A stretch of 64,000 nucleotides of DNA from Lolliginicoccus lacisalsi. Lineage in GTDB: Bacteria > Actinomycetota > Actinomycetes > Mycobacteriales > Mycobacteriaceae. Position numbers and translations under genes: made by a program. The notes under the pieces are model-generated. The model was given only the letters and a program-made list of their open reading frames with translations. It made no database searches and was not told where the DNA came from. Where the stretch lies: positions 229,517 through 293,516 of the forward strand of contig NZ_JACYWE010000001.1 of the NCBI RefSeq assembly GCF_014841105.1, read 5' to 3'. This document shows positions 43,701 through 52,432 of the stretch, in pieces (position 1 is the stretch's first letter; each line of letters opens with the position of its first letter).

Positions 43701-45182
43701 GATGCGCAGGATGCGGCGCGGCTCGCGCACGGTGATCGTGGTGGCGCGGACGGGCGCTTCCTCAAGGATGATGTGGGCGTTGATGCCGCCGAAGCCGAAG
43801 GCGTTGACCCCGGCGCGGCGTGCCTGGCCCGAAGCGTGCTGCTGCCACGGCCGGGCCTCGGCGATGGGCGCGAAGCGGGATCCCGCGAGCATCGGGTGGG
43901 GCTGCTCGCAGTGCAGCGTCGGCAGGAGGGTGCGGTGGTGCAGGGCCAGCGCTGCCTTGATGATGCCGGCCGCACCGGCGGCAGGCATGGCGTGGCCGAT
44001 CATCGACTTCACGGTGCCGAGGACAGGTTGGTGCTCGCTGTCGGCGTGGGGGCCGAAGACCTCGGCGAGGGTGCTCAGCTCGGCGGTGTCCCCGGCGACG
44101 GTGCCGGTGCCGTGGGCCTCGAGCAGGCCGATCGCCCCGGGCGCGGTGGGGTCGAGCGCTGCGGCCTCCCAGGCGCGCTGCACGGCGGTGACCTGCCCGG
44201 AGGGGTCGGGGTTGAACAGGCTCGCGGTGCGCCCGTCGCTGGCCACGCCGGTTCCCGCGATGACGGCGTAGACCCGGTCGCCGTCGCGCTCGGCATCGGC
44301 GAGCCGCTTGAGCGCGATGATGCCGGTTCCCTCCCCGATGAGGACGCCATCGGCGCGAGCGTCGAAAGGCCGGATCTGTTGTGCCGGGGAGAGCGCGCCG
44401 AGCTGGCTGAACACGCTCCACAAGGTGACGTCGTGGCAGTGGTGCACCCCACCGGCGAGCATCATGTCGCAGCGACCGCTAGCGAGCTCGGCGATGGCCT
44501 GATCGACCGCGACGAGGGACGAGGCGCATGCGGCGTCGACGGTGTATGCGGGGCCGCGCAGGTCGAGGCGGTTGGCGATGCGGGAGGCGGAGAGGTTGGG
44601 CACGAGGCCGATCGCCGCGTCCGAGGTGGGCGGGCGCAACTGCGCCTGGAAGGCTTCCTTGACCTGCTCGAGCTGATCGCCCGTCAGATCAGGCATGATC
44701 TCGCCAAGGGTGCGAACGAGCTGGTGGGCGGTGCGGACCTGCTGGTCGAGGCGCACCAGGCCGGGCGTGAGGTAGCCGCCGCGCCCGAGGACCACGCCGA
44801 TGCGTGACCGATCGGTGGGCAGCGCGCCCGCGCCGCCGGCGTCGTCGATGGCGTCGGCGGCCACGCGCAGGGCGATGAGCTGGTCGGGCTCGATGTCGTC
44901 GACGCTGTTGGGCATGATCCCGAAGCGGGCCGGGTCGATGTCGGCCTCGACGAACCCGCCGCGCCGGCAATAGAAGGCGTCGGCCCGGGGATGATCGCGC
45001 GCGCCCGGGTCGTAGAACGTATCGTCCCACCGGTCCGCGGGCACATCGGTGACGCTGTCCACGCCGCGCACGAGGTTGTTCCAGTACTCGGCGAGATTGC
45101 CCGCGCCAGGAAAGAGCGCGCCCATGCCGACGATGGCCACCGGCTGGTGGGAGGTCTCGCGATGGGGCACCGCGGCGGTCAC
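40722..45182 (-). CDS. PUFA-synthase-like polyketide synthase: KS-AT-DH-PPTase
   Basis: 1486-residue multidomain protein. KS about 12-475 (Cys219 in DAACASS, His357 in EAHGTG, His397 in GHAMPAAG, the form seen in PfaC-like ketosynthases). AT about 560-860 (Ser638 in AGHSVGE). A proline-rich linker 940-975, then a double-hotdog dehydratase-like region 978-1240 (His992 in LIDHSFF, Asp1148 in LLDNAGQ). Finally a 4'-phosphopantetheinyl transferase 1290-1445 (GVDVEE, W-x2-KEA form WTAKEA). No ACP domain; the separate ACP gene follows. The GTG start overlaps the upstream synthase stop (GTGA). A DH plus built-in PPTase recalls PUFA, enediyne and heterocyst-glycolipid synthases. Confidence 0.94.
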   Translation of the reverse strand: MTAAVPHRETSHQPVAIVGMGALFPGAGNLAEYWNNLVRGVDSVTDVPADRWDDTFYDPGARDHPRADAFYCRRGGFVEADIDPARFGIMPNSVDDIEPDQLIALRVAADAIDDAGGAGALPTDRSRIGVVLGRGGYLTPGLVRLDQQVRTAHQLVRTLGEIMPDLTGDQLEQVKEAFQAQLRPPTSDAAIGLVPNLSASRIANRLDLRGPAYTVDAACASSLVAVDQAIAELASGRCDMMLAGGVHHCHDVTLWSVFSQLGALSPAQQIRPFDARADGVLIGEGTGIIALKRLADAERDGDRVYAVIAGTGVASDGRTASLFNPDPSGQVTAVQRAWEAAALDPTAPGAIGLLEAHGTGTVAGDTAELSTLAEVFGPHADSEHQPVLGTVKSMIGHAMPAAGAAGIIKAALALHHRTLLPTLHCEQPHPMLAGSRFAPIAEARPWQQHASGQARRAGVNAFGFGGINAHIILEEAPVRATTITVREPRRILRIAAPTAADLAAALDVPDADLLATPATGSGPARIAIDEPTPKRLGLARKAVARGVPWRGRSSMWFTPAPLLGPGGGKVAMVFPGLEADFAPDVTEVARELGMQLGGNSMSTEQIGAHGAAVFQLGRVLHRALAERGVTAGALAGHSVGEWSAMTQGGMFDKAEIDTFLDRFDPASITVPGVEFAVIGTTAARVREALRDCPRVVLSHDNAPNQSMVCGPGKAVTALVEQFRAEGIISQVLPFQSGFHTPMLIPFLEPIIRDLDALTIRAATVPVWSANTTEPFPAAPIEIRAIYLRHLVETVRFRELITRMHDAGNSVFIQMGTGQVSALIGDILQDREHLAIPAHTAKASAADQLDRVLAALWVEGHRTGAEAPVARQGRRMAIAMGGPLVSIPMAQRSGLALHRRQPLAGAIDTSPPAAPAASAWGAEFSALIADTQRVAQELMTAASAPRAARPAAPRPQPPMPQPPEQQPPAQQPPRPSRTTLEVSLDAMPYLIDHSFFKMPEGWPIDEDRWPVVPATTLVHHMMEHASSSAPGRVPVALADVRFQKWLPVIPSATVPIIVEPENSTTVTVTLQGHARARIALDGQYPAQPAKWHIDPSTEQPPTDEAPELYTRRWMFHGPQCQGVTELTAIGDRHVRGLLRAPAAPGALLDNAGQLLGYWVQTTMTDRSTVFPVGMDRIEFHGHHPAPGSIVECTILIREVTHQFITADIQMIADGAVWAQITGWQDRRFDSNPAIRATDCEPEHNTLATLHQEGWAEVAEMWPDLATRELVVRKMLGAPERDQYEAVPPRRKRQWLLGRIAAKDAIRQLLWRTAAAGIFPQEIEIGNEPGGAPFATGTHGRSLPPLTLSIAHCAELGVAIAASSPCGVDVEEVLERDTTTENAALTEHERGLLDTLASSADRALWFTRFWTAKEAVAKMARTGLDGAPKQFEVITASPDSLIVRHLGIDHPVRTTVTRNPLPLPPRTYVVAWTDQSGTSHTDEGTQNP

Positions 45183-48100
45183 CACTCGGAGGCGGTGTAG
45201 ACGACCGACGGCTCGTTCTCGTCGCCCCAGGCTAGCTCGCGGAGCAGGCTGGTGGTGCCTTCCTCGGGGTCGATCAGGGCGACGCCGCGCTTGGCGTAGG
45301 TGCGCATCAGTTCCGGGGTGACCATGCCGTTGTTCTCCCCCGTCGGCGCCCACGGGCCCCAGTGCACGGTGAGCCCGCGGCGCTTGCCGGCGACGGTCCA
45401 CTTGCGGCCCAGCGTCTCGAGCTCATCGTTGGCGGCGGCGTAGTCGGCCTGGCCCCGGTTGCCGAGCACGGCGGCGATGCTGCCGAAGAACACGAGGAAC
45501 CGCGGGCCGTTGGCGAGCTCCTCGGCGGCGGTGATCAGCAGCCGGGCCCCCTCGACCTTCGTGGTGAACACGCGCGCGAGCGACTCGGGCGCCTGGTCCG
45601 CGATGAGCTTGTCCTCGATGACCCCGGCCGCGTAGACGATGCCGTCGATGCGGCCATGCTCGGCATGGATGCTCGTGACGAGATCGGTGACGGCCGCGGC
45701 GTCACGGATGTCGGTGGCGCGGTAGCGGACGGTGGCGCCGAGATCGCGGAGCCGCTGCACGGTGCCGCGGACCTCCCGGGCCGCGAGGATCTGGTTGATC
45801 GTGGACTCGATCCCGGCGGGCGAGCGCTGCCCGGCGGCGATGAGGGCGGCGCGCAGCTCCGCCGCAGTAGTGGCCGCCTGGATCAGCGGATCGTCGGGCT
45901 CGGTGACGAGCGGGGTGCGGCCCACGAGCTCGATGTGGCAGCGGCTCGCGGCAGCGAGCGTGGTGGCGAAGCGGGCGGTGATGCCGCGGGCTCCCCCGAC
46001 GAGCAGCACCACGGAGTCCTGGTCGAGCCCGAGCGCGGTGGCCTCGGCGGTGCCATCGCCGCTGGGCCCGGCTCCGGCGGTGGCGACAGCTCCCAGGCTG
46101 GTGGGCTGCAGCGCGAGGCCTGACCGGGCGCCGTTCTCGAGCAGGACGACCGGCTGGCCGGGCCCGGCCGCGGTCTCGGTGATCAGCTCGGTGGCGAGCA
46201 GCGCGGGATCCGTCTCGGTGGATTCGATGACGGTGGCGTGCATCTCGGGGGACTCGCGGGCGACGGTGCGGAAGAACCCGCGCAGGCCTGCGCCGGGACC
46301 TGCGGCGAGGATCCACCGGGGCGAGGCGGCGATGAGCTCCCGCAGCAGCGGGAACGCGTCGGGAAGGGCGGGGGCGGCATCACGCTCGGTGCTCGCGAGG
46401 TAGAAGACTCCATCGGCGGGCGTGGCGAGCACGTCGCGGATCTCCGCGAAGGTGGCGGGCACGACGATGGCGGTCGCCTCGTGGGCGCGCAACCGGGTGG
46501 CCAGCGCCTCCGCGAGGGCGCCCGCGCCTACGATGAGCACGCGCTGTCCGGCGAGGCTGGGCGCGGCGGGCAGCGGGGCGAGGGGGACGTGGCGCATGAG
46601 GAGACGCTGCGGGGCGATCACGAGGGCCGAGGCGTCGGGAGCGGGCGCCTCGGCAGAGCCGGCGCTGGCGGCTACGGTGCTGGCCGGTGCGGAGCTCGCA
46701 GGAACGGAGCTGGCAGCCTCCGGTTCGGCATCACCGGGACTTGCGGTATCGGCAGCGCTGTTGAGCTTGGCGAGGAGCAGCCCGGCGATGGCCGCGGCCG
46801 TGCGGGCGCGGGAGACTTCCTCGAGCTCGCTGTCGTCTCCGCCGGTCAGTCCGAGCTCGGTGGCGAGTTCCCCGGCGATCTCGGCACGCTTGATCGAATC
46901 GACGCTGAGATCAGCCTCGAGGTCGAGGTCCGGCTCGATCATCTCCACGGGGTAGCCGGTGCGGCGCCCGATCACGTCGAACACCTTCGCGAGCACGCTC
47001 TCTCCGGTGTGGGCCACCGACTGGGCCGCGGGCGCTGCGGACGCGGACGACCCCACGGGGGCCGGAGCCGGAGCGGCGGCGGCTGGTGCCTGATGGGCCG
47101 GGGCGATCTCCGGAGCGGAATAGGCGGGCGCGGCAAGACCGTAGCCGTTGTGCGGCAGGGCAGCCTCTGTCCCGAGGTAGCCGAGCAGCACATCGCGCTG
47201 CGCGGCGACCATCTCGCGGCTGTTGCGGAGGAACTCGGTGATGAGCGCTTCTGCTCCGGACGAGGCGTGTGTCATGGGACCTATTCTCACAGGGGTTGCC
47301 GGGGCGAGCGCGCCCTCGGGGATGGAACCATCAGCGGTGCGCACCAGGTGCCCGTCCACGGTCCAGCCGGGACGCTTCACTGTTGCCGAGGGGTCGGGCG
47401 CCACGGCGCCACGGCCCTCGAACAGCCATTCGGTGCGGAGATCGGCACCGGCGACGGCGAGCCGCGCGAAGCCTTCGAGGAGGCCGCGCAGCCCGGAGCT
47501 CTGCCCGTCGTCGAGCGGGATCGCCGCGTGGGGCTGATCGCCGAGGATGGCACCGGTGAGCTTGGTGAGCACTCGTCCGGGCCCGACCTCGATGAAGATC
47601 CGCGCCCCGTCGTCGTGCATGGCCTGGATCTGCTCGCGGAACCGCACGGGGGCGCTGATCTGCTCGGCGAGCCCGCGGCGCACCGCATCCGCATCGTCGT
47701 CATGCACGGCCGCGGTGGTGTTGGCATACACCGGCACCTCGGCCGCGTAGAGGCGGGTGCTGGCGAGAGTCGCGGCGAACGTAGCGCTGGCCGCGGCGAC
47801 GACGGGGCTGTGGAACGCGCAGGAGACGTTGAGCCGGGTGACCGACAGCCCCGCCGCCTTGAGCGCGTCCACGGCGGCGTCGATGGCCGCGGTGGGCCCG
47901 GAGATGACGTTCTGCTTCGGAGCGTTGTCGTTGGCTATCACGACGTCACCGTCGAGCCCAGCCGCGGACAGGGCCTCGGCAACGTCCTGGGCAGTGGCCG
48001 ACACCGCAGCCATGGCGCCGCGATCAGCGAGCTTGTCGGCGGCCTCGGCGATGGCGGTGGCGCGGGAGGCACTGAGGTCGAGCAGGGCGTCCGGGTCGAT

Positions 48101-51100
48101 GACCCCGGCGGCAGCGAGCGCCGCGAGCTCCCCGTAGCTGTGGCCGCCCACCATGTCGGGGGTGATGCCCGCTCGGCGCAGCACATCATGGAACGCCATC
48201 TCCACCATGCCGAGGGCGGGCTGCGCGACGGTGGTGTCAGTGACCGCGGCACGCTGGCGGTCCGCGGTCTCCTTGGTGAACGCGGCGGGCGGGTAGAGCG
48301 CGCGGGCGTAGCGCTCGCCCCGGTGCAGGTGGTGCTGGAGCTCGGGGAACGCGACCATCAGGCCGGCGCCCATGCGGGGCCGCTGGCTGCCCTGGCCGGG
48401 GAACAGGAACGCGACCTTGCCGCCGGTGGTGGGCGAGTCGTCGGTGCGCACGTGCACGGCCTTGGTGGGCTCGCCGCTGGCGAGGGCGGTGAGGGTGCGA
48501 TGCAGCTCGTCGGTATCGGCGGCGACGAACGCGATCCAGGTGGGCTCCCCGCGCACGGCCGCGGCGTCGGCCTTCTTCGCGGCCCCGAAGGCCCAATCGC
48601 GGATCGTCCAGTCCGCGCTGCTTGCGGCGTCGATCCGGGCGAGCAGTCCTCGCGCTTCGTCGAGCGCCTTGTCCTGGCTAGTGGAGCGGAAGGTGAACAG
48701 CTCGACGGGCCAGTCGTTGCACGCGTGGGCGGGGGCGACGTTGCGGGCGTGGCCGCGCAGCACGGCGTGGAAGTTGGTGCCGCCGAAGCCGAACGCGCTC
48801 ACACCGGCGATGCGCTCGGAGGGGATCTTCTCCCACGGCAGCGGCTCGGCATTGAACACGAACGGGCTGCTGCCCTCCTGCCATGCTGGGTTGGGGTTGC
48901 GCACATGCAGGGTGGGCGGCTTGATGCCGGTGTGGATGGCAAGGGCGACCTTGATGAGCCCGGCAAGTCCGGCGGCGCACTTGGTGTGGCCGATCTGGGA
49001 CTTGACCGAGCCGAGTGCTACCTGGCCTGCCGCGACGCCGGAATCGGTGAACAGGTTCGTCAGGGTCGTCAGCTCGGTGCGATCGCCGACGACGGTGCCG
49101 GTGCCGTGCGCCTCGACGAGGCCGACGGTGCCCGGGGACTCGCCGGCATTGCGGTAAGCGCGCTCGAGCGCAGCGCGCTGCCCCTCGGGGCGGGGCGCGG
49201 TCAGGCCGAGGGAGCGGCCATCGCTGGCGCTGCCCACTCCCCTGATGACGGCGTAGACACGGTCGCCGTCGCGCTCGGCATCCGCGAGTCGCTTGAGGAC
49301 GACGCATCCCGCGCCCTCGCCGAGCGCGATGCCATCGGCGGAGCTGTCGAACGTCGCGGAGCGCCCAGTGGCGGAGAGGGCATGCACCGAGGCGAACATC
49401 AAATAGTCATTGATGCCGTTGTGCAGGTCCACGCCACCGCACAGGACAGTGTCCGCGCCGCCGGCGACGAGCTCCTTGCAGGCCGCATCGAGCGCCGCGA
49501 GCGAGGAGGCGCACGCCGCGTCCACCGTGTAGTTGGCGCCACCGAGGTTGAGGCGGTTGGCGATACGCCCGCTGATCACGTTCGCGAGCACGCCGGGGAA
49601 CGAGTCCTCGGTCAAGCGCGGCAGCTGCGCATCGAGCTCGGGCGGCAGGTCCCCGATGTAGGAGGGCAGCACGTTGCGCAGCACACCGGCATTGGACAGG
49701 TCACTGCCGGCCTCGGCGCCGAAGATCACGGCGGTGCGCTGCCGGTCGAAGGGGCGGGTGTCATAGCCCGCGTCGCGCAGCGCCTGGTCCGCGACCTCGA
49801 GGGCGAGCAACTGGGTGGGCTCGATGCTGCCGAGGGAGCGGGGCGGTATGCCGAAGCGCAGCGGGTCGAACGGGATGGGCGGCAGGAACCCGCCCCACTT
49901 CGAGGGGGTCTTGCCCTCGCCGCCGTCGGCGTTGAAGTACACCGCCGGATCCCACCGCGAGACGGGCACCTCGGTGACCGAGTCCACGCCGGCGAGGATG
50001 TTGGACCAGAACGTCGAGAGCGTGGGGGCCTGCGGGAACATCGCGGCCATGCCGACGATCGCGATATCGAGCGGCTCGGGCTCGGGCGCATCCTCGACGC
50101 TGGTGCCGAGCTCGCTTGCCCGCGTGGTGTACCAGTCCGCGGCACCGGCGGTGAGGGACTCGTGCAGCGCGGCAATGGTGGTGACGGAGTCACGCAGGAG
50201 CGCCACGTCCCCCGCCATGAACATGCCGTCGTGGAGCTGCTGCTCCGCGCTCACCTCGACGAGCTGCCCGCCGGAGCGATCGACGCCCTTGCTGGCGACC
50301 CGCAGGCGACCGATGTTGAGCTGCTCGAGCTTCTCCCACAGCTCGCGGTCCGGCACGCCCTGCTGCTGCATCTCGAGGCGGGTGCGCGCGAACTCGGCCG
50401 CGAAGTGGCTATCGACGCAGCGGGTGGCGTGGCCCGGGGCGGTCTCGAGCAGCACCGTTCGGGTGGCCTCCACGACGTGCTGCTGGAATCCCGGGACGAT
50501 CGCGCCGGACTCGACGGCCTCCTCGGTGAACAGGTAGGCGGTGCCCGCGAGCAGTCCGACGCGCACGCCGGCCTCGGAGAGCGGGCGGGCGAGCGCGGTC
50601 ACCATCGCGGCGGAGCGGGAGTCATGGATGCCGCCGGCGAAGAACACCTCGATGCGGGTGGCGGCATCGGGATGAGCGCCGAGGAAACGCTGGAGCTCGC
50701 CGATCTGGGCCTGCCACAGCGGAAAGCTGTGCCGGGGGCCGACGTGGCCGCCGCACTCGGCTCCCTCGAAGATGAACTTGCGGGCACCGCCGCCGAGGAA
50801 CTGCCGCAGCAGGCCGGGCGAGGGAACGTGCAGGAAGGTGCTGATGCCCTCAGCCTCGAGCCGTGAAGCCTGGGCCGGGCGCCCGCCAGCGATGATGGCG
50901 TGGCTCGGGCGCGTGGCGAGAACCGCGTCGAGCTGCTCCTCGCGCAGCTGCGCGTCGGCGAAACCAAGGATGCCCACGCCCCAGGGGCGCTCCCCCACTA
51001 GATCCTTGGTGGCGGCGAGGATCTCTCGCGAGCGGGCGCCCGAGTTGACGGCGAGGGCGATGAATGGCAACGCGCCACCGTCGGCGACCGCTGCGGCGAA

Positions 51101-52015
51101 CCGGGGGTGATCGCTCACCCTGGTCATCGGGCCCTGCGCCAGCGGCAGGGTCGTGCCCAATGCTTCCGCGAGCGGGGATCCCTCGGCGAGCACCTCGCGG
51201 GCCAGGTCCCGGCTGGGTGCCTCGACCGCGGCGGCGATCGAATCCTTCACGGCACGGATCGCGGCCGGCACGGTCTCGAACCGCGACGCGAAGGCTTGCG
51301 CGAGGTAGGCATCCTCGCCGACGGGGAGGACCAGGCTGCTACCGTCGCCGCGCCGCAGCGCGCGGCGCACCACGCGGTTGCCGTCCTCGACCACGGATTC
51401 CGAGCCGTCGAGCCCGGCGAGCACCCCCCGCTCCTCGGCGGGGATGGTGGACTCGCGCAGCAGGGCGAGCTGCACGTCGAGGACGACGCCCCGTGCCCCG
51501 CCCATCACTGCGGCGGCAGCGGTATCGGGACCGATGCCGCCAGCGAGCCACACCGGGATGTCGATCGAGGCATCGGCGGCCACTTGCTGGAGAAGCACGA
51601 AGCTGCTGGTGGTGCCCACGGATCCACCGGCCTCGCAGCCGCGCGCGATCACGCCATCGGCACCCGCCTCCTGGGCGGCCCGTGCTTGCTCATGCGATGC
51701 CACCTCGACGAGAACGCGCCGGCCCTCGAAGGTGGCGAACCGGTCGAGCGCGTCGAAGGCGAGCACCACGGTCATGGCCTCGGGGGGCAGCGCATCGGCG
51801 CCGAGCGCGCAGCGGCCAGCGATGCGAACACCGAATCCACCAGGGATCGCGGCGGCCGCCACGGCGAGCTCACGGCGAGCAAGGGACGAACCAGTCCCGA
51901 GGTCAAGAACGCCGAGCGCGCCGACATGGCATGCGGCAGTAACGATTCGTGCATTCGGACGGTCCAGGGGCGTCAGCGCCAACACTTGTTCATCAATTGT
52001 GTCGGCGATGCGCAT
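45179..52015 (-). CDS. PUFA-synthase-like polyketide synthase: NMO-NMO-KS-AT-ACP-KR
   Basis: 2278-residue iterative type I synthase. Residues 1-~240 and ~285-630 are two TIM-barrel domains related to nitronate monooxygenase/PfaD enoyl reductase (CEAGGSVG with LAGGIG; AECGGHVG with FAGGIH). Then KS about 648-1095 (Cys835, His970, His1010), AT about 1200-1510 (Ser1293 in GGHSYGE), an alanine/proline linker, one ACP (Ser1707 in LSVDSIKRAEI, the PfaA-type motif), and a KR about 1800-2278 (VGGARGIT, Ser2179, Tyr2192). ATG 52015 follows GAGG. It should build and reduce an acyl chain together with the next protein. Promoter-region palindrome at 52125. Confidence 0.95.
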   Translation of the reverse strand: MRIADTIDEQVLALTPLDRPNARIVTAACHVGALGVLDLGTGSSLARRELAVAAAAIPGGFGVRIAGRCALGADALPPEAMTVVLAFDALDRFATFEGRRVLVEVASHEQARAAQEAGADGVIARGCEAGGSVGTTSSFVLLQQVAADASIDIPVWLAGGIGPDTAAAAVMGGARGVVLDVQLALLRESTIPAEERGVLAGLDGSESVVEDGNRVVRRALRRGDGSSLVLPVGEDAYLAQAFASRFETVPAAIRAVKDSIAAAVEAPSRDLAREVLAEGSPLAEALGTTLPLAQGPMTRVSDHPRFAAAVADGGALPFIALAVNSGARSREILAATKDLVGERPWGVGILGFADAQLREEQLDAVLATRPSHAIIAGGRPAQASRLEAEGISTFLHVPSPGLLRQFLGGGARKFIFEGAECGGHVGPRHSFPLWQAQIGELQRFLGAHPDAATRIEVFFAGGIHDSRSAAMVTALARPLSEAGVRVGLLAGTAYLFTEEAVESGAIVPGFQQHVVEATRTVLLETAPGHATRCVDSHFAAEFARTRLEMQQQGVPDRELWEKLEQLNIGRLRVASKGVDRSGGQLVEVSAEQQLHDGMFMAGDVALLRDSVTTIAALHESLTAGAADWYTTRASELGTSVEDAPEPEPLDIAIVGMAAMFPQAPTLSTFWSNILAGVDSVTEVPVSRWDPAVYFNADGGEGKTPSKWGGFLPPIPFDPLRFGIPPRSLGSIEPTQLLALEVADQALRDAGYDTRPFDRQRTAVIFGAEAGSDLSNAGVLRNVLPSYIGDLPPELDAQLPRLTEDSFPGVLANVISGRIANRLNLGGANYTVDAACASSLAALDAACKELVAGGADTVLCGGVDLHNGINDYLMFASVHALSATGRSATFDSSADGIALGEGAGCVVLKRLADAERDGDRVYAVIRGVGSASDGRSLGLTAPRPEGQRAALERAYRNAGESPGTVGLVEAHGTGTVVGDRTELTTLTNLFTDSGVAAGQVALGSVKSQIGHTKCAAGLAGLIKVALAIHTGIKPPTLHVRNPNPAWQEGSSPFVFNAEPLPWEKIPSERIAGVSAFGFGGTNFHAVLRGHARNVAPAHACNDWPVELFTFRSTSQDKALDEARGLLARIDAASSADWTIRDWAFGAAKKADAAAVRGEPTWIAFVAADTDELHRTLTALASGEPTKAVHVRTDDSPTTGGKVAFLFPGQGSQRPRMGAGLMVAFPELQHHLHRGERYARALYPPAAFTKETADRQRAAVTDTTVAQPALGMVEMAFHDVLRRAGITPDMVGGHSYGELAALAAAGVIDPDALLDLSASRATAIAEAADKLADRGAMAAVSATAQDVAEALSAAGLDGDVVIANDNAPKQNVISGPTAAIDAAVDALKAAGLSVTRLNVSCAFHSPVVAAASATFAATLASTRLYAAEVPVYANTTAAVHDDDADAVRRGLAEQISAPVRFREQIQAMHDDGARIFIEVGPGRVLTKLTGAILGDQPHAAIPLDDGQSSGLRGLLEGFARLAVAGADLRTEWLFEGRGAVAPDPSATVKRPGWTVDGHLVRTADGSIPEGALAPATPVRIGPMTHASSGAEALITEFLRNSREMVAAQRDVLLGYLGTEAALPHNGYGLAAPAYSAPEIAPAHQAPAAAAPAPAPVGSSASAAPAAQSVAHTGESVLAKVFDVIGRRTGYPVEMIEPDLDLEADLSVDSIKRAEIAGELATELGLTGGDDSELEEVSRARTAAAIAGLLLAKLNSAADTASPGDAEPEAASSVPASSAPASTVAASAGSAEAPAPDASALVIAPQRLLMRHVPLAPLPAAPSLAGQRVLIVGAGALAEALATRLRAHEATAIVVPATFAEIRDVLATPADGVFYLASTERDAAPALPDAFPLLRELIAASPRWILAAGPGAGLRGFFRTVARESPEMHATVIESTETDPALLATELITETAAGPGQPVVLLENGARSGLALQPTSLGAVATAGAGPSGDGTAEATALGLDQDSVVLLVGGARGITARFATTLAAASRCHIELVGRTPLVTEPDDPLIQAATTAAELRAALIAAGQRSPAGIESTINQILAAREVRGTVQRLRDLGATVRYRATDIRDAAAVTDLVTSIHAEHGRIDGIVYAAGVIEDKLIADQAPESLARVFTTKVEGARLLITAAEELANGPRFLVFFGSIAAVLGNRGQADYAAANDELETLGRKWTVAGKRRGLTVHWGPWAPTGENNGMVTPELMRTYAKRGVALIDPEEGTTSLLRELAWGDENEPSVVYTASEW

Positions 52016-52124
52016 CAATAGCCTCACGAATTCTTCGGGTCAGCACGATGCCTAGTTGCAGGTGCCGCTAGGATCGTTGGGGCTGGTAGCGGGGCTTGGC
52101 CCGCTCGGAAAACATCCAGTTCAA

Positions 52125-52139
52125 CTAACATTATGTTAG
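52125..52139. promoter_or_regulatory. Perfect palindrome in the PKS operon promoter
   Basis: CTAACATTATGTTAG is a 15-bp perfect palindrome (7-1-7) in the AT-richest patch of an otherwise GC-rich gap. It lies about 110 bases upstream of the synthase start and contains a CATAAT -10-like hexamer on the minus strand, so a repressor bound here would block the promoter. No regulator gene is adjacent. The rest of 52016-52432 holds no gene. Confidence 0.6.
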
Positions 52140-52266
52140 GAACCGTAAGGAACATCGGTCAAGCCCGCGAGCGTGTGACAAACCACATTCTCCCGGGCAG
52201 TGGGACACTGTTCACCATCCGTTCACATGCAGTGTTGCGAGATTGCCTGCGCTAAAGGCCACTGGC

Positions 52267-52300
52267 GCTAGCGGGCCCCGCGCGCCGGGCTAGCGGGCCC
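52267..52300. repeat. Short direct repeat in intergenic region
   Basis: GCTAGCGGGCCC occurs at 52267-52278 and 52289-52300. It lies between the PKS operon promoter and the small cupin gene, near a GC-rich run. No function assigned. Confidence 0.6.
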
Positions 52301-52432
52301 ATCCGGGGCCCTGCCGTCGCCGGTGCCCGCGGGCGCCGGACAACCGCGCCGCGCCGTTCTCAAAGGGTGGACACCCTCCGCGTGCGCCGCGTAGTTTCAG
52401 ACCAGAGCCAGCAGTCAAGCCCAAGGACGGTC

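Noticed and set aside
40839..44807. Long plus-strand frame (about 1320 codons) opposite the second synthase
   Set aside because: Same antisense effect; the real gene has KS, AT, DH and PPTase motifs.
46238..50866. Very long open frame (about 1540 codons) on the plus strand opposite the large synthase
   Set aside because: Antisense frame in high-GC coding DNA; composition is G/A/R/E-rich without domains, and the minus strand has clear KS and AT motifs.
52175..52190. CRP-like TGTGA...CACA element near the PKS promoter
   Set aside because: The spacing is five, not six, and the second half is incomplete.
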